Source of the DNA: Sulfuracidifex tepidarius | GTDB taxonomy: Archaea; Thermoproteota; Thermoprotei_A; Sulfolobales; Sulfolobaceae | Direction: 5' to 3' | Assembly: GCF_008326425.1 (NCBI RefSeq) | Contig: NZ_AP018929.1 | Coordinates: 1,626,875 to 1,690,874 of the forward strand | DNA length: 64,000 nt | In this document: positions 20,438 to 30,860 of the stretch, piece after piece | Layout: each line of letters opens with the position of its first letter | Position numbering within the stretch: position 1 is the first letter of the stretch | Position numbers and translations under genes: made by a program | Notes under the pieces: generated by a model | What the model saw: only the letters and a program-made list of their open reading frames with translations | Told to the model about the DNA's origin: nothing | Databases searched by the model: none

Positions 20438-20821
20438 GTGAAATATAAATTAATGGACGTCCTCGCATGTCCTATTTGCAAGAACTTCCCGCTTAAATTA
20501 AAGGTATTTTCTGAGAAGGAGGTAGAGAGGATGATAGAAGGTAACAAGCCTCTCTGTGAGCTTTATTGTTCCTTCAAAGACGTGGCAGTCAAAAGCCTAG
20601 AGAACGCTCCATGCGAAGAGTGCATCAGAAAGGAGATAGTGGAGGGCATAATAGTCTGCGAGAAATGTGGGAGATGGTATCCCATAGTCGATGAAATACC
20701 TAGGATGTTGCCGGACGGACTGAGAAAGAAGAACGATGACATTAAGTTTCTCAGGGAACATGAAAAATATCTTAGTGAAGATGTGAAAACTAAGGGTCTT
20801 CCATTTAACCTTTCACAGTGA
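20438..20821 (+). CDS. Trm112 family zinc-ribbon protein
   Basis: About 127 aa. MDVLACPICKNFPLKL at the start and IIVCEKCGRWYPIVDEIPRMLPD later are the paired zinc-binding CxxC knuckles and the conserved closing block of Trm112, the small activator subunit of several RNA and protein methyltransferases. An extra Cys pair (CEECIRKEI) lies between. GTG 20438, 9 bp after GGTGG and just beyond the previous stop, is preferred to GTG 20426, which would overlap. Its methyltransferase partner is not next door. Confidence 0.87.
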   Translation: MKYKLMDVLACPICKNFPLKLKVFSEKEVERMIEGNKPLCELYCSFKDVAVKSLENAPCEECIRKEIVEGIIVCEKCGRWYPIVDEIPRMLPDGLRKKNDDIKFLREHEKYLSEDVKTKGLPFNLSQ

Positions 20822-20858
20822 TTGCGAGTTCAAGGAATGAAACTAGTATTTATTAAGT

Positions 20859-21311
20859 GTGAAGCAGATAGTCTATCTGGTGTCTAGTTTGGAAAATACA
20901 TTCCTTAATAACTTGGACGAATGGATAAAGATGCAAAAGAACCTTCTAGCAACCCTGAAGGACATGGAGAACAAACAGCCCACGAGCGACATGGACAGGC
21001 TAGATTTAGTTTTGGCTTCCAGGACAGCGTTTCAGCACATGATAAGGACTTTGAAGGCCTTCGACCAATGGCTTCAAGATCCTATGGTTATAAGGCATAT
21101 GCCAGAAGAGATGTTACAAGACGTGAAGAACAATAGCTGGAAGCTTTTGGAACAACTATTGGAGCTCGATATAAGGCATACTAGTCAATTTAGGGAGCTA
21201 ATAACTAAGCTTGGAAAAGACGGAAAGCTTGATCCGTTAATTTGGGCTCGTGTGGTTGCAGAAGAAAATCAACAGCCACAAGAAAGAAGAAGTCCACTTT
21301 CCACTATCTAA
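20859..21311 (+). CDS. Conserved crenarchaeal protein, DUF2153-like
   Basis: Up to 150 aa, rich in helix-forming residues: [20 protein letters not shown], then [33 protein letters not shown] and [19 protein letters not shown] associate this pattern with the crenarchaeal family DUF2153, of unknown function, but the family name is from memory. There are no catalytic motifs or membrane segments. Start is unclear: GTG 20859 is used, but GTG 20880 or TTG 20889 would remove a short hydrophobic lead-in. Confidence 0.65.
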   Translation: MKQIVYLVSSLENTFLNNLDEWIKMQKNLLATLKDMENKQPTSDMDRLDLVLASRTAFQHMIRTLKAFDQWLQDPMVIRHMPEEMLQDVKNNSWKLLEQLLELDIRHTSQFRELITKLGKDGKLDPLIWARVVAEENQQPQERRSPLSTI

Positions 21312-21363
21312 TTAGTATAACTTTTTATGTTATATATTATTTTTAAAAATTTATTTCAGTTTC
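21312..21363. terminator. T-rich region between convergent genes
   Basis: 52 bp between two convergent genes, almost wholly A/T, with runs of five T (around 21323 and 21343) on the plus strand and of five A for the minus strand reading. This is the kind of sequence at which archaeal RNA polymerase terminates, and it could serve both genes. Confidence 0.4.
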
Positions 21364-21837
21364 TTATCTTCTTCCATTCCTTAGCCTTCTTTCATTTCTC
21401 ATCTTTAGATTATATTCCTCGTCAATAGCGTTCACTTTCACTTTCAAGTCATTTATCATAGAGTCTAACTTGGACTTCAGCTCTTCGTCAATTTGAGACT
21501 TTTCTAGGAACTCTTTGCCATCATTAGAAAGAGATAATTTCTTTGTCTTCAGATCGTTTTCGACGAAACCTAGGTATAGTAAAGAAGTTATGTCTTCTTT
21601 CAATGAATGGCTGAACGTGTTGTTACCTATGTTATTGAACTCATATCCTAGGTCTAGACCTTTCTCTTTCATTTCGGCTATGAGCGTAGTCAACGCTTTC
21701 TCCGATACTCTTTCCATTCTATTAATAATGTAAAGAAGATTAAGCTTCCTCTTATCTTCGTTGACAATTGTGGGGTTTATTACTTGTTTACTCGATATCT
21801 TCAGATCCTTGGATTTCTGAGTAGGCTGAGAAGACAC
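21364..21837 (-). CDS. Hypothetical protein, possible winged-helix with C-terminal coiled coil
   Basis: A 157-aa charged protein I do not recognise by name. A disordered, basic N-terminus (residues 1-20) precedes a region with the helix-strand rhythm of a winged helix: LNLLYIINRMERVSEKALTT, then EDITSLLYLGFVENDLKTKK and LSLSNDGKEFL, which reads like the recognition helix and wing of a PadR- or MarR-type fold. The last 40 residues (LDSMINDLKVKVNAIDEEYN) could form a coiled coil, and the tail is basic. It starts 16 bp after the hps stop on the same strand. Confidence 0.6.
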   Translation of the reverse strand: MSSQPTQKSKDLKISSKQVINPTIVNEDKRKLNLLYIINRMERVSEKALTTLIAEMKEKGLDLGYEFNNIGNNTFSHSLKEDITSLLYLGFVENDLKTKKLSLSNDGKEFLEKSQIDEELKSKLDSMINDLKVKVNAIDEEYNLKMRNERRLRNGRR

Positions 21838-21853
21838 TTAATACACCTATTAC

Positions 21854-22537
21854 CTATTGTCTTTTCTCATTTATTATGTTAACTATCTCAGCGGTAGCAG
21901 AGTACGGATCGCTTTTCCTTGTGATAGCTCCTCCTACGACAAAGATATTTATAGGTAAATCTATGAGAGACTGTATCCTTTCCTTGTTCAGTCCGCCGGC
22001 GACAGAAACAATCACATTCATTTCTGAGATTTCCTTGATCTCCTTGGTCATGTTTGCTACAGTTATACCTCGTGTTTTCTGTACATCTAGACCTACGTGA
22101 AGTCCTATGATATCAACGCCAAGGGATTTAAGTTGTTTCGCTCTTGAGACTACGTTTTCCACGTTAATCAGGTCCGCTTGTACTAATATCCCAAGCTCAG
22201 ATGCCTTCTGTACTGCAGATCTGATTGTAGAATCGTCCATTATGCCTAGAACTGTCATGATGTTAGCTCCACCTTCCTTTGCTACAATTGCTTCCACATC
22301 TCCTGCGTCTGCTGTCTTAGTATCAGCAAGCATAATTCTATCTCCTACCGTTTCTTTGATTTTTCTCATGCCTTCAATTCCGCATGACTTTACCAGGGGA
22401 GTTCCTACTTCTATTATGCTAGCTCTTGCCTTCACCGAAGCCTCAGCAACTTTGATTGCGTCCTCAATTCTGATAAAGTCCAACGCTACTTGAAGGTTCT
22501 TTCCTTTCTTTAGGGAATCGAATAACTCGCTCTTCAT
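21854..22537 (-). CDS. hps: 3-hexulose-6-phosphate synthase
   Basis: A 227-aa (beta/alpha)8 enzyme of the orotidine-phosphate-decarboxylase superfamily. [18 protein letters not shown], the catalytic/metal motif [15 protein letters not shown] (DxKxxD) and GLHVGLDVQ identify HPS. It condenses formaldehyde and ribulose-5-phosphate; in archaea lacking the oxidative pentose phosphate route it probably works in reverse to make ribulose-5-phosphate. The partner isomerase (61304-61933) lies about 39 kb away. It is divergent from pyrG, with 92 bp between. Confidence 0.92.
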   Translation of the reverse strand: MKSELFDSLKKGKNLQVALDFIRIEDAIKVAEASVKARASIIEVGTPLVKSCGIEGMRKIKETVGDRIMLADTKTADAGDVEAIVAKEGGANIMTVLGIMDDSTIRSAVQKASELGILVQADLINVENVVSRAKQLKSLGVDIIGLHVGLDVQKTRGITVANMTKEIKEISEMNVIVSVAGGLNKERIQSLIDLPINIFVVGGAITRKSDPYSATAEIVNIINEKRQ

Positions 22538-22629
22538 ACGCCTAGTGAATTCTACATGTTAATAAATGAAGCTATCAATAAATGACTTTTTATTTTGTGG
22601 ATTAATTCCTTCATTACTGTGGTTATTGA

Positions 22630-24228
22630 GTGGCAAAGTATATTGTAATAACGGGCGGAGTTCTATCAAGTGTAGGGAAAGGTACAGTAGCTGCTTCAAT
22701 AGGGATGCTTCTGAAGAGAAGGGACATTAAGATCACTGTAGTCAAGGTTGACCCCTATATAAATGTGGACGCTGGAACGATGAACCCTTACATGCACGGT
22801 GAAGTTTTTGTGACAGAGGATGGGTCAGAGACTGACCTTGATTTAGGGCATTATGAGAGGTTCATCGGTATAAATGTAACTAAATACAATAACATAACCG
22901 CGGGAAAGGTTTACTTTGAGGTCATAAACAAGGAGAGACGTGGAGAGTATTTAGGCCAGACAGTACAGATCATACCTCATGTAACTAGAGAAATAATATC
23001 AATGATAAAGAAAGCTGGGGAGGTTAACAATGCAGACGTTGTCATAGTGGAAATAGGAGGTACTGTAGGAGATATAGAAAGTCTGCCATTTCTAGAGGCC
23101 GTGAGGCAAATGAGACTAGAAGAGGAGGGAAACTTGATCTTTGTTCATGTGGCTCTGGCTCCTTACATGAAGGTTACAGGAGAGCTGAAGACAAAGCCGC
23201 TACAACACAGCGTCCAAGAATTGAGAAGAATAGGCATACAGCCTGATATCATTATTGTTAGATCTGAGGTATCACTAGACCCTGAAAGCAAGAATAAAAT
23301 AGCTCTCTTCACAAATGTGAAACAAAGTCTAATATTTTCAAGCTACGATGTTTCAACTCCATATGAGGTTCCGTTAATACTCGAAGGTCAAGGTCTATCA
23401 TCTAAGATCCTGAACCTTTTGGGACTTCCAGACGGTGCGGTCAAATTAGACGATTGGGAAAGTTTTGTATCGTCATTAAAGGACGGAGAGAAGGAAGTAA
23501 ACATAGTCTTGATAGGGAAGTACACTAAACTAAAAGACACTTATATGAGCATAAGGGAAGCATTGCTTCACGCAGGGGCTTTCCTGCACGTCAAACCTAA
23601 ACTCATGTGGGTGGAGTCCACTGACATCGAAAACAACGATGACAAACTGAGAGAGATAATGAAAACCGCTGACGGGGTCATAGTTCTACCAGGCTTTGGT
23701 GCAAGGGGAACAGAAGGAAAAATAAAGGCCATTAATTACGTCAGAGAGAACGACATACCTTTTCTCGGGATATGTTTTGGCTTTCAGTTAGCTGTTGTAG
23801 AGTTCGCAAGGAATGTTCTAGGGTTAAAGGACGCTAACAGCACTGAGATTAATCCTTCAACTCCAGATCCAGTTATAACGCTTTTAGACGACCAAAACAG
23901 AGCTACCCAAGTAGGAGGAACTATGAGACTCGGATCACAAAAAATAATATTAAAGGAAGGCTCATTAGCCAACAAAATTTATGGTACTAACATAATAACT
24001 GAAAGGCATAGGCATAGATTCGAGGTTAATCCGAAATACGTTGATTCCATTCAAAAGGCCGGTCTCGTGATATCTGGTGTGAGTGAAAATGGCTTAGTTG
24101 AGTTCATAGAGCTTCCAGGAAAGAGATTCTTCATAGCTACACAAGCGCATCCAGAATTTAAAAGTAGACCTATGAACCCTTCGCCTATTTATGTGAGTTT
24201 CCTAAAGGCATCTATGAGAGATCAATAA
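22630..24228 (+). CDS. pyrG: CTP synthase
   Basis: 532 aa. The N-terminal amidoligase domain has [18 protein letters not shown] and [20 protein letters not shown]; the C-terminal glutaminase domain has [20 protein letters not shown] (nucleophile Cys) and [12 protein letters not shown] (catalytic His/Glu). It converts UTP to CTP using glutamine. The start is GTG 22630 (GTG GCA AAG TAT). The 3' end overlaps the minus-strand regulator at 24212 by 17 bp. Confidence 0.97.
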   Translation: MAKYIVITGGVLSSVGKGTVAASIGMLLKRRDIKITVVKVDPYINVDAGTMNPYMHGEVFVTEDGSETDLDLGHYERFIGINVTKYNNITAGKVYFEVINKERRGEYLGQTVQIIPHVTREIISMIKKAGEVNNADVVIVEIGGTVGDIESLPFLEAVRQMRLEEEGNLIFVHVALAPYMKVTGELKTKPLQHSVQELRRIGIQPDIIIVRSEVSLDPESKNKIALFTNVKQSLIFSSYDVSTPYEVPLILEGQGLSSKILNLLGLPDGAVKLDDWESFVSSLKDGEKEVNIVLIGKYTKLKDTYMSIREALLHAGAFLHVKPKLMWVESTDIENNDDKLREIMKTADGVIVLPGFGARGTEGKIKAINYVRENDIPFLGICFGFQLAVVEFARNVLGLKDANSTEINPSTPDPVITLLDDQNRATQVGGTMRLGSQKIILKEGSLANKIYGTNIITERHRHRFEVNPKYVDSIQKAGLVISGVSENGLVEFIELPGKRFFIATQAHPEFKSRPMNPSPIYVSFLKASMRDQ

Positions 24229-24487
24229 TTATTCTTTCATATTTAGATTTTACTATTTTTCTTATTCCTTTTATTCCATTTTCGTATTCGCTTATTATTA
24301 ACCCAGCTTCCTCCAAGCTCGAGATATGATTACTTATATTACCCTTACTCATTCCTAACTCAGCGGTCAATTCACTTATGCTCATAGGTTTGTTGTTGAT
24401 AAGCTTTATGATATTTATTCTGCTTATAACTGAAAGTGAGGTAGCTATCTTCAGTATATCCTCTGGATCCTTTACAATCAATTCCAT
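24212..24487 (-). CDS. ArsR-type winged-helix transcription regulator
   Basis: A 91-aa single-domain regulator. [20 protein letters not shown] followed by [20 protein letters not shown] and [17 protein letters not shown] is a textbook ArsR-type helix-turn-helix and wing. There are no CxC metal-binding motifs, so it is probably not a metal sensor. A palindrome (24494-24506) just before the start codon may be its own operator. Target genes are unknown. Confidence 0.85.
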   Translation of the reverse strand: MELIVKDPEDILKIATSLSVISRINIIKLINNKPMSISELTAELGMSKGNISNHISSLEEAGLIISEYENGIKGIRKIVKSKYERIIIDLS

Positions 24488-24493
24488 ACTTTG

Positions 24494-24506
24494 AACTGTT
24501 TCAGTT
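24494..24506. promoter_or_regulatory. Palindrome upstream of the ArsR-like gene, possible operator
   Basis: AACTG-TTT-CAGTT is a perfect inverted repeat lying 7-19 bp before the start codon of the ArsR-like regulator (start at 24487, minus strand). If that gene is leaderless, the site falls between the TATA region and the transcription start, where a repressor would block polymerase. Autoregulation is inferred. Confidence 0.4.
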
Positions 24507-24631
24507 TAGAAGAATTATGTCATGGCCTATAATACAACTCTTATCACGTCATGAAAGGCCTCATCTCTCTAAGGAAAGAAGCTTTAAATTGGAACCCGTA
24601 ATTTTTAATACCATACAAGGGATGAAGAACT

Positions 24632-24895
24632 GTGCAGGCAAAAGTCGAAAATCCATTGAAGAATTTAAGAATGGCAATAAATAAGTTAGTATTAGTAAAA
24701 CTGAAGGACGGTTCTGAATACATGGGGAAGCTAGAGCAGACCGATGGTACAATGAACATAGTGCTTAGAGATTGCAGCGAAATGAAAGAGGAGAGTGAAG
24801 ATCCAGTGGCAAGCTACGGGAGAGTTTTGATAAGAGGAAGTAATATATTGTTTATAAGTGTTGATTATGAAAGCATAGCGGAAAAATCGAAGTAA
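24632..24895 (+). CDS. Sm-like archaeal protein (LSm/SmAP)
   Basis: An 87-aa Sm-fold protein. Sm1 motif [19 protein letters not shown] and [15 protein letters not shown], Sm2 motif [17 protein letters not shown]. Archaeal SmAPs form hexa- or heptameric rings that bind U-rich RNA. The start is GTG 24632. A TATA-like CTTTAAATT (24581-24589) lies about 45 bp upstream, leaving a short leader. The protein is followed after 32 bp by metK, and may be co-transcribed with it. Confidence 0.9.
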   Translation: MQAKVENPLKNLRMAINKLVLVKLKDGSEYMGKLEQTDGTMNIVLRDCSEMKEESEDPVASYGRVLIRGSNILFISVDYESIAEKSK

Positions 24896-24927
24896 GTAAT
24901 TTAAGCTAAAACATTAAGGTGCTTCAA

Positions 24928-26142
24928 ATGAAAAATATTAACGTTCAGTTAAATAGGACTGTAGACATAAACTCTTTAGAAGTAGAATTAGTAGAGAGAA
25001 AAGGGACGGGTCATCCTGATTACATTGCCGATTCAGCTTCAGAAGAGGCTAGTAGAAAGTTATCTCTTTATTACCTAAAGAAATATGGCGTAATTCTACA
25101 TCATAACCTAGACAAGACTCTGGTAGTTGGAGGACAAGCTTCTCCAAAGTTTAAAGGAGGAGATGTAATACAGCCGATTTACGTTATAGTTGCAGGACGT
25201 GCAACTACTGAGGTTAAAACTAGTGATGGAGTTGATGAAATTCCTGCAGGTACGATAATTATAGATAGTGTCAAACAGTGGATAAAGGAGAACTTTAGAT
25301 ATCTGGACCCAGAAAAACACGTCGTAGTGGATTACAAGATAGGTAAAGGTTCAACTGATCTAGTAGGTATATTCGATTCGAATAAGACTACCCCTCTTTC
25401 CAACGATACGAGTTTCGGAGTAGGCTTCTCTCCTATGTCGAAGCTGGAGAAAACAGTGTTCACAATAGAGCGTCAGCTTAATTCTAGAGAATACAAAGCT
25501 AAATTACCTGAGGTAGGCGAGGACATAAAAGTCATGGGACTACGTAAGAACAAAGACATAGAGATAACCGTAGCTGCAGCTACAATAAGCGAGCTAATAG
25601 AGGACATGGATCACTACATCAATATAAAAGAACAGATAAAGGAAACCGTAAATTCTATAGCAAGTAAAATAGCTCCAGATTATAACATCAAGGTTAATAT
25701 TAACACTGGTGACAAAGTAGATCGTAACATAATATACATGACAGTAACTGGTACTTCTGCAGAACACGGCGATGATGGAGTAACTGGTAGAGGAAATAGA
25801 GGTACTGGTCTAATTACTCCAATGAGGCCGATGTCTTTAGAAGCTACAGCTGGAAAGAATCCGGTTAATCACGTAGGTAAAATCTATAACGTAGTAGCTA
25901 ACTTGATAGCAAATAAAGTAACAGAGGAACTTTCGGAAGTTAGGGAAGTTCAAGTTCAAGTTCTAGGGCAGATAGGAAGACCCATAGACGATCCTCTAAT
26001 AGCGAACCTCGACGTCGTAACTGTAGATGGAAAGATGAATGGCAACTTGAAAAATGAAATTTCTGGAATAGTTGACGAACAGTTAAGCTCTTTCAGGAAG
26101 ATAACAGAGCTCATACTAGAAGGAAAAGTTACCATGTTTTGA
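24928..26142 (+). CDS. metK: S-adenosylmethionine synthetase, archaeal type
   Basis: 404 aa, the length of Sulfolobus MAT. The family start [20 protein letters not shown], then [20 protein letters not shown] and [20 protein letters not shown] are characteristic of the archaeal class, which shares little sequence with bacterial MetK. It makes SAM from methionine and ATP. ATG 24928, after GGTG, is used instead of GTG 24919. The 3' end overlaps the convergent DUF460 gene by 27 bp. Confidence 0.95.
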   Translation: MKNINVQLNRTVDINSLEVELVERKGTGHPDYIADSASEEASRKLSLYYLKKYGVILHHNLDKTLVVGGQASPKFKGGDVIQPIYVIVAGRATTEVKTSDGVDEIPAGTIIIDSVKQWIKENFRYLDPEKHVVVDYKIGKGSTDLVGIFDSNKTTPLSNDTSFGVGFSPMSKLEKTVFTIERQLNSREYKAKLPEVGEDIKVMGLRKNKDIEITVAAATISELIEDMDHYINIKEQIKETVNSIASKIAPDYNIKVNINTGDKVDRNIIYMTVTGTSAEHGDDGVTGRGNRGTGLITPMRPMSLEATAGKNPVNHVGKIYNVVANLIANKVTEELSEVREVQVQVLGQIGRPIDDPLIANLDVVTVDGKMNGNLKNEISGIVDEQLSSFRKITELILEGKVTMF

Positions 26143-27936
26143 TCTTGAATTTCTATACGATTCTATAAGATCTTTTAGGTTAATTCTTTTTGAATTTTCT
26201 ATTTCCATTTCCTTGGAGAGCACCTTTAATGCTTCAGCAGTTTCCTTTGTGATTATAGCTATTTCTCCGTTAAAAAATGGAATCAGTGATGGATCTATCT
26301 CCTGATCTAGGAAGAATAGTTTCCCGTCTCTTATCGTGGCATAGGGACATTTGTCATAAGGTATCACTAGGGTATCGCCTTTCGCTAGCTTAACGATTAA
26401 GTCGTTAAGCTGATCTATCTTTAGTTTACTTTCATTAAGCTTGTTTTCAATATAGTTTATTATTTTCTCTTTTTCAGCCAGTTGTAGTTGCAGCTCGTAA
26501 ATTCTTCTATCTCTGTCTATCTCTTTTCTAGCATTGATCTTTATCTCTTCAATTTGTCTCTCTAACAACTCCTTCTCAGCTATCAAAGAGGATATAGTTC
26601 TACGATATCTCATGTTCTCCAGCTTAAGGATATTTATTTCCTCTTCGTTTCGTTGAGAGTCTACATGCTTGATTTGCGGTACTATCTTAGTTTCATTCTC
26701 GTCATTAAGCTGTCTGTCTATCTCCCTTTCTATACAGGAAGATATTGAATCCCCTCTTATCATGCAGTCAAAGACCTTTTCCGTGTCAATGTCTATTTCC
26801 AGCCTAGATAGGAGGCTCTCTGCTTGTCTCAGCTTGTTTTCTATCTCATGATATGCTCTTAGTGCAGCTGAAAGTGAGTCTCTGGTGTGGGCATCTAACA
26901 CTTTAACTCCGGTTTTCCTTGAGTATGCTGAAACTGCCTCCTGTTTCTCCTCTGCAGACATCTCCCTTTCGGGAACAAACAACTTGCATCCTAAGGCCGA
27001 GGCTATTTTCTTCACGGTGTCTGGTACTGGGTTCACGTCAGTGGCAACCATGATAGGGGTACCATAGTTTGAGATTATACTAATGATTTCTTCCCTATCT
27101 ATACTTCTCTTAGTGTCAAGCAGAAGAAGTTTCCCGTGTACGTCAAGAATAGCTATTCCCACCTCTAACCCTGGATCCAAGCCAACTATTGTCCTCCTTT
27201 TCGGTTCATTTTCTTTCTCATTAAATTCTATTTTATTTTTATAGACTGGTCTTATATCAACTACTACGTCGTGTCCCTTCATTTTCTTTATTATACCGTA
27301 GAGCCTCTCCCTGGGTGAGTAGACAGTGAACACAGCTCCCTCGATTCCAGCCCTAGTTCTCCTTATTACTACATCGTAATCGAATCCGTTCCTATCGAGC
27401 TTCTCTTTTACTTCGCGTGCAACTCTGAGTAGAAGGCCTCTAATGTGTCTTTTGTATCTGTTCTGGCTCATTCCTCCTGGTCCCAAGTTCCTTCCGCGTG
27501 CTACTATTATCTTAGTTCTCCTTTCCACTGGGTTTATTACCTTTCCGTACCCTTTCATTGCGAGGAGACAGTTAACATACGCTGTACGAAGCGGAGATAG
27601 CTTAGAGTTGTTTTCTATAATTCCATTTTCAAAAGCTAAGTCCTTAACGCTCTTGAACTCCCCTTTATTGAAGGTTGTTTGTACTATTCTAGTATAGTCA
27701 GGAAGTAACTTTATGAAATTTATAACTTCTCTATCTGTCTCTCCTAGTTCGTAAATATTGTCTATTGCTATCTCGTCTGCTCTCAACTCCCATGCTAACC
27801 TTATTATTCTACTCCTGGGCGCAAACTCGCTCTTTTCTAAAATTTCTCCTTTATCATTTATTATCACTGTAGCGTAATGAGGTTCTCCTTTAGATGGACT
27901 TTCTCTAGGCTCTATATCTATTCCAATTATTATCAT
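26116..27936 (-). CDS. DUF460 protein, RNase H-like domains with a coiled coil
   Basis: A 606-aa archaeal protein (COG2433). [12 protein letters not shown] at the start and [20 protein letters not shown] near residue 240 look like two RNase H/RuvC-type first strands, each with the acidic residue. A long coiled coil spans about residues 430-520 (repeated E/K/L/I), before a C-terminal domain with [20 protein letters not shown]. The molecular function is unknown; a nuclease or structure-specific RNA/DNA-binding role is inferred. It starts 2 bp after rio2 on the same strand. Confidence 0.82.
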   Translation of the reverse strand: MIIIGIDIEPRESPSKGEPHYATVIINDKGEILEKSEFAPRSRIIRLAWELRADEIAIDNIYELGETDREVINFIKLLPDYTRIVQTTFNKGEFKSVKDLAFENGIIENNSKLSPLRTAYVNCLLAMKGYGKVINPVERRTKIIVARGRNLGPGGMSQNRYKRHIRGLLLRVAREVKEKLDRNGFDYDVVIRRTRAGIEGAVFTVYSPRERLYGIIKKMKGHDVVVDIRPVYKNKIEFNEKENEPKRRTIVGLDPGLEVGIAILDVHGKLLLLDTKRSIDREEIISIISNYGTPIMVATDVNPVPDTVKKIASALGCKLFVPEREMSAEEKQEAVSAYSRKTGVKVLDAHTRDSLSAALRAYHEIENKLRQAESLLSRLEIDIDTEKVFDCMIRGDSISSCIEREIDRQLNDENETKIVPQIKHVDSQRNEEEINILKLENMRYRRTISSLIAEKELLERQIEEIKINARKEIDRDRRIYELQLQLAEKEKIINYIENKLNESKLKIDQLNDLIVKLAKGDTLVIPYDKCPYATIRDGKLFFLDQEIDPSLIPFFNGEIAIITKETAEALKVLSKEMEIENSKRINLKDLIESYRNSRSKHGNFSF

Positions 27937-27938
27937 CT

Positions 27939-28805
27939 CTAATCCCTAATATACGACAAGGTATCGTTAATTTCCCTATTAATATCGTATTTATTTCTAA
28001 AGAAGTCTAATATATGTCTTATGTCTTTCTCTAAGCTGTCTTCCGAAGCCCTAGAAGCTTGAGGCCAATCTATTACGTAAGGAATATTCCTCTCTGTGTC
28101 CATAACGACGTTATAAGGACTAAGGTCGTTGTGAGACAATTTGCAGTAAACGTAAGATATCCTGATAGTGGATAAGATATCGTCTAATACTCTAGAAGGT
28201 TCAAGTAGATCTGTCTTAAACAGGGGCTTTCCGTTTATGTATTCCATAGCAACCGCATTTACGCCTAGACCTAAAGGTCTGGGTACATATGCCCTGTTTT
28301 CCCATAGGCATGCAAGAGCGTTGTACTCAGATTCAGCGTTTTCGATTGACAACCTAACCCAACTTTTTCTTCCCTGTAAAGTTCTCTTCTTTCTCCTCAA
28401 TGTTTTATAACTGGTTTTACCTATTCGGTGGAACTTGACTACTATCGGGTTCTCATCGAAATCGTAACCCATGTAAACTACACTCTCCTTTCCTTCTCCA
28501 ATTACGGTAGACAAACTTTTCAATATTTTCATTTCATACAATTTTTTAATTGATAAAACATCTATTCCACTAAATGTTATTTTGAAGGAGTCTTTTCCTA
28601 AGTTTTTTTCATGATAAATGAGTTTTAATTTCAGTAGTTTAGAAAGATAGAAATCAAGTTGTGATGGATTTAGGTCAATCTCTTCTTCTATGATATCCTT
28701 AGGGATTAGTTCGTATGAGTCTGAATTATTGAGCAATATCTTCAGCAGATAAAACTCATGGGGACCTACAAGCGAGGCTCTATTAGATAACGGAACTATA
28801 GGCAT
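27939..28805 (-). CDS. rio2: RIO2-family atypical protein kinase
   Basis: 288 aa. An N-terminal winged helix (residues 15-80) precedes a RIO kinase domain with nucleotide loop IGEGKESVVYMG, VVKFHR (ATP-anchoring Lys), AMEYINGKPL hinge, catalytic SHNDLSPYNVVM and metal motif YVIDWPQA. Rio2 acts in late small-subunit maturation in archaea and eukaryotes. It lies between the RqcH-like gene (30 bp gap) and DUF460, in a run of translation-linked genes on the minus strand. Confidence 0.94.
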   Translation of the reverse strand: MPIVPLSNRASLVGPHEFYLLKILLNNSDSYELIPKDIIEEEIDLNPSQLDFYLSKLLKLKLIYHEKNLGKDSFKITFSGIDVLSIKKLYEMKILKSLSTVIGEGKESVVYMGYDFDENPIVVKFHRIGKTSYKTLRRKKRTLQGRKSWVRLSIENAESEYNALACLWENRAYVPRPLGLGVNAVAMEYINGKPLFKTDLLEPSRVLDDILSTIRISYVYCKLSHNDLSPYNVVMDTERNIPYVIDWPQASRASEDSLEKDIRHILDFFRNKYDINREINDTLSYIRD

Positions 28806-28835
28806 GTTTATGGTATAAATTTCACCTTGAAGGTT

Positions 28836-30578
28836 TTATGCATTTTCTCTGATTATCTTACTTTTCCCTGGTAAAATTTTTATAATCTCGTTCTTAAGAC
28901 CGCCTGACCCAGTAATACCCTCTTTCGTTAGTATCTTAATTATCTTAGATGAAGCTTTTTCCTGGTCATCTTCACCAGGCACGATTTTAACTACGAACTT
29001 AGAACGTGCCTTAACGGCCTTATCTGAACCTACCAAAAGTCTCATTTCGTTTGTGCTCTTCTCTTCCAGCCCTAACCAAAGCTCTAGTTTCACGTTTTTT
29101 ATGAAATTCTTTTTACCGTAAATCATGAAAGAGCCTTTAGGGAGATATTCACCTACAGGAGGGGACTTACTGACTTGTTCCCCTTTAACCCAGAACACGT
29201 CTATTGAGCCTAACCCCTCTTTCCAAGCCTTAGAGTAACACGCCGATATTATTGAAGCATCGTAAATATCGTCCTCACTCACTTCCGCTCCATTTGATTT
29301 GATGATAGTTGCTGGAGCTCCGTGAACGTCAGCATGAAGGAAAATGTCGTTATCTTCAAGCATCTTCTTAACCAGGCTCTCGTTTTGGTCTACATCCCTC
29401 CCCGCAATGACTAAAAAACCGTTTCTGGTTATGGTCCATCTATATTTCTCATACCACTCTTTCTCTCTAATCTTTATTTTGCTTGATTCTTCTTTTTGCT
29501 TTATAGAAGCTTCTAAATTGTTGAGCCTCTCCTTGAGCTCAACTGTGATCTCTTCTGCCTTCTTAGCCTTTGCTTCAAACTCTTTTGCTTTATCAAAATA
29601 AATTGAAGCGTTCTTGTTGGGATTCAGTCTGGGATTTAACGTGATTTCTATACCGTCTATGTTTGTTACAACTGAGTTTTTTTCCTTATTGTTATTTATA
29701 ATGTCCTCTATTTTTACATAATTCTCTAAGATTTTTCTTCCTGTCTCTCGAAGCTTCTCTGCTTGTTTGTTGTATTCGTTTATTTTCTCATTTATTTCAT
29801 TTAGAGTGGAAATTAGCCTACCTTTCTCCTCGTTTAATTTTTGAGTTGATTTACTAACTACCTCTTCTTTTTCAATTTTTGTGAAATAAGTGTCCAATGC
29901 GTCATTGAAAGAATCTGCTTGGGCACAATCCTCTACTTTGATTGGAATTACCGTGTCCTCTTTTACACAAGGATATATGTGCCCTTTTTTAATGTTATCT
30001 TCCAACTGCTCTACTACTTTCTTACCTTCTTCTATGTCAGTTACTCCTAGAGCCTCTATTATTTCTGACGGGACACCTAAAGCCGAAGGTAGCGATTGTT
30101 TCTTCGGAACGAATTGCGGAGGAGGTGAATAAATCTCTCCTTGTTTAATTTTTCTATCCTTAAATTGTTTAACTTCAGTTGAGAAAATGATCTTGTTGTT
30201 CTCATCAGTTACCACAAGAACTCCTCTAGGTAATAGCTCAACTATTACTTGTTTGCCGTTACTTGTTTCTATCAAATATATTCTTTCGTGACCTAATAAT
30301 TTAGTGGATTTTATGAAGGCTTCTCTAAGCAAGGTCCTTAAGAACGAAACTTGTCCATTAGTTTCTCTATCAACAGTAAATTTTGTAAAATGTATCCTCT
30401 TGCCGGGCTGAATTATCAAATCCTTGTCTCCATCTTTGCAGTGCAGATGAAACAGGAAAGTATTATCGGATTCCTTCGTAGTGTATATGTTATCTATTCT
30501 ACATCCTTCAAGTCTAGACTTATTTTCTATGTCCCACGCTAATAAGTCAAAATAAGTCATAGAACTTTTCCTTTGCAC
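28836..30578 (-). CDS. rqcH: RqcH/NEMF-like ribosome quality-control protein (NFACT)
   Basis: 580 aa. N-terminal NFACT-N domain (MTYFDLLAWDIENKSRLEGC; IQPGKRIHFTK), a helix-hairpin-helix-like part (GVPSEIIEALGVTDIEEGK), a coiled coil at about residues 240-390, then NFACT-R with DIFLHADVHGAPATIIKSNG. Relatives Rqc2/NEMF and RqcH bind stalled large subunits and add C-terminal tails. Start: GTG 30578, or ATG 30560 (MTYFDLL), which is closer to homologues. It is divergent from an EMC6-like gene, with only 22 bp between. Confidence 0.9.
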   Translation of the reverse strand: MQRKSSMTYFDLLAWDIENKSRLEGCRIDNIYTTKESDNTFLFHLHCKDGDKDLIIQPGKRIHFTKFTVDRETNGQVSFLRTLLREAFIKSTKLLGHERIYLIETSNGKQVIVELLPRGVLVVTDENNKIIFSTEVKQFKDRKIKQGEIYSPPPQFVPKKQSLPSALGVPSEIIEALGVTDIEEGKKVVEQLEDNIKKGHIYPCVKEDTVIPIKVEDCAQADSFNDALDTYFTKIEKEEVVSKSTQKLNEEKGRLISTLNEINEKINEYNKQAEKLRETGRKILENYVKIEDIINNNKEKNSVVTNIDGIEITLNPRLNPNKNASIYFDKAKEFEAKAKKAEEITVELKERLNNLEASIKQKEESSKIKIREKEWYEKYRWTITRNGFLVIAGRDVDQNESLVKKMLEDNDIFLHADVHGAPATIIKSNGAEVSEDDIYDASIISACYSKAWKEGLGSIDVFWVKGEQVSKSPPVGEYLPKGSFMIYGKKNFIKNVKLELWLGLEEKSTNEMRLLVGSDKAVKARSKFVVKIVPGEDDQEKASSKIIKILTKEGITGSGGLKNEIIKILPGKSKIIRENA

Positions 30579-30600
30579 TTAAAACACCTACTATCGATTA

Positions 30601-30858
30601 TTGATTGTGAATAGCTCGGATAAAATCTTGCTACTGAGAGGGATTCTAGGCCTATTATCTGGAGTGGTTACATTGGTTTTACCTAATTATACTGTATTTT
30701 TAATTTCAATTATTGTTTCATATTCAATTTCAGTGGTAGTATCTAAGGTAGTTTTCAATGTACAAGGGAAATGGGATACTTTAGGTAGAGGAGTAGTTAC
30801 GCTTTTGCTTTCATGGTTTCTCACGGTTTTAATAATTTATAATTTCATACATAGTTAA
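30601..30858 (+). CDS. Small membrane protein, EMC6-like
   Basis: 85 aa with three predicted membrane helices, about residues 8-26, 30-49 and 63-83. The N-terminal NSSDKILLLRGILGLLSG and the C-terminal LGRGVVTLLLSWFLTVLIIY fit the pattern of eukaryotic EMC6 (NSxxxxxxRxxLxxLSG ... LFxGGLxxxLFTYxLxWTFxY), which supports insertion of membrane proteins. An archaeal EMC6-related family is known; assignment here is by eye. TTG 30601 or GTG 30607 is the start. Mut7-C follows 2 bp later. Confidence 0.6.
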   Translation: MIVNSSDKILLLRGILGLLSGVVTLVLPNYTVFLISIIVSYSISVVVSKVVFNVQGKWDTLGRGVVTLLLSWFLTVLIIYNFIHS

Positions 30859-30860
30859 CT

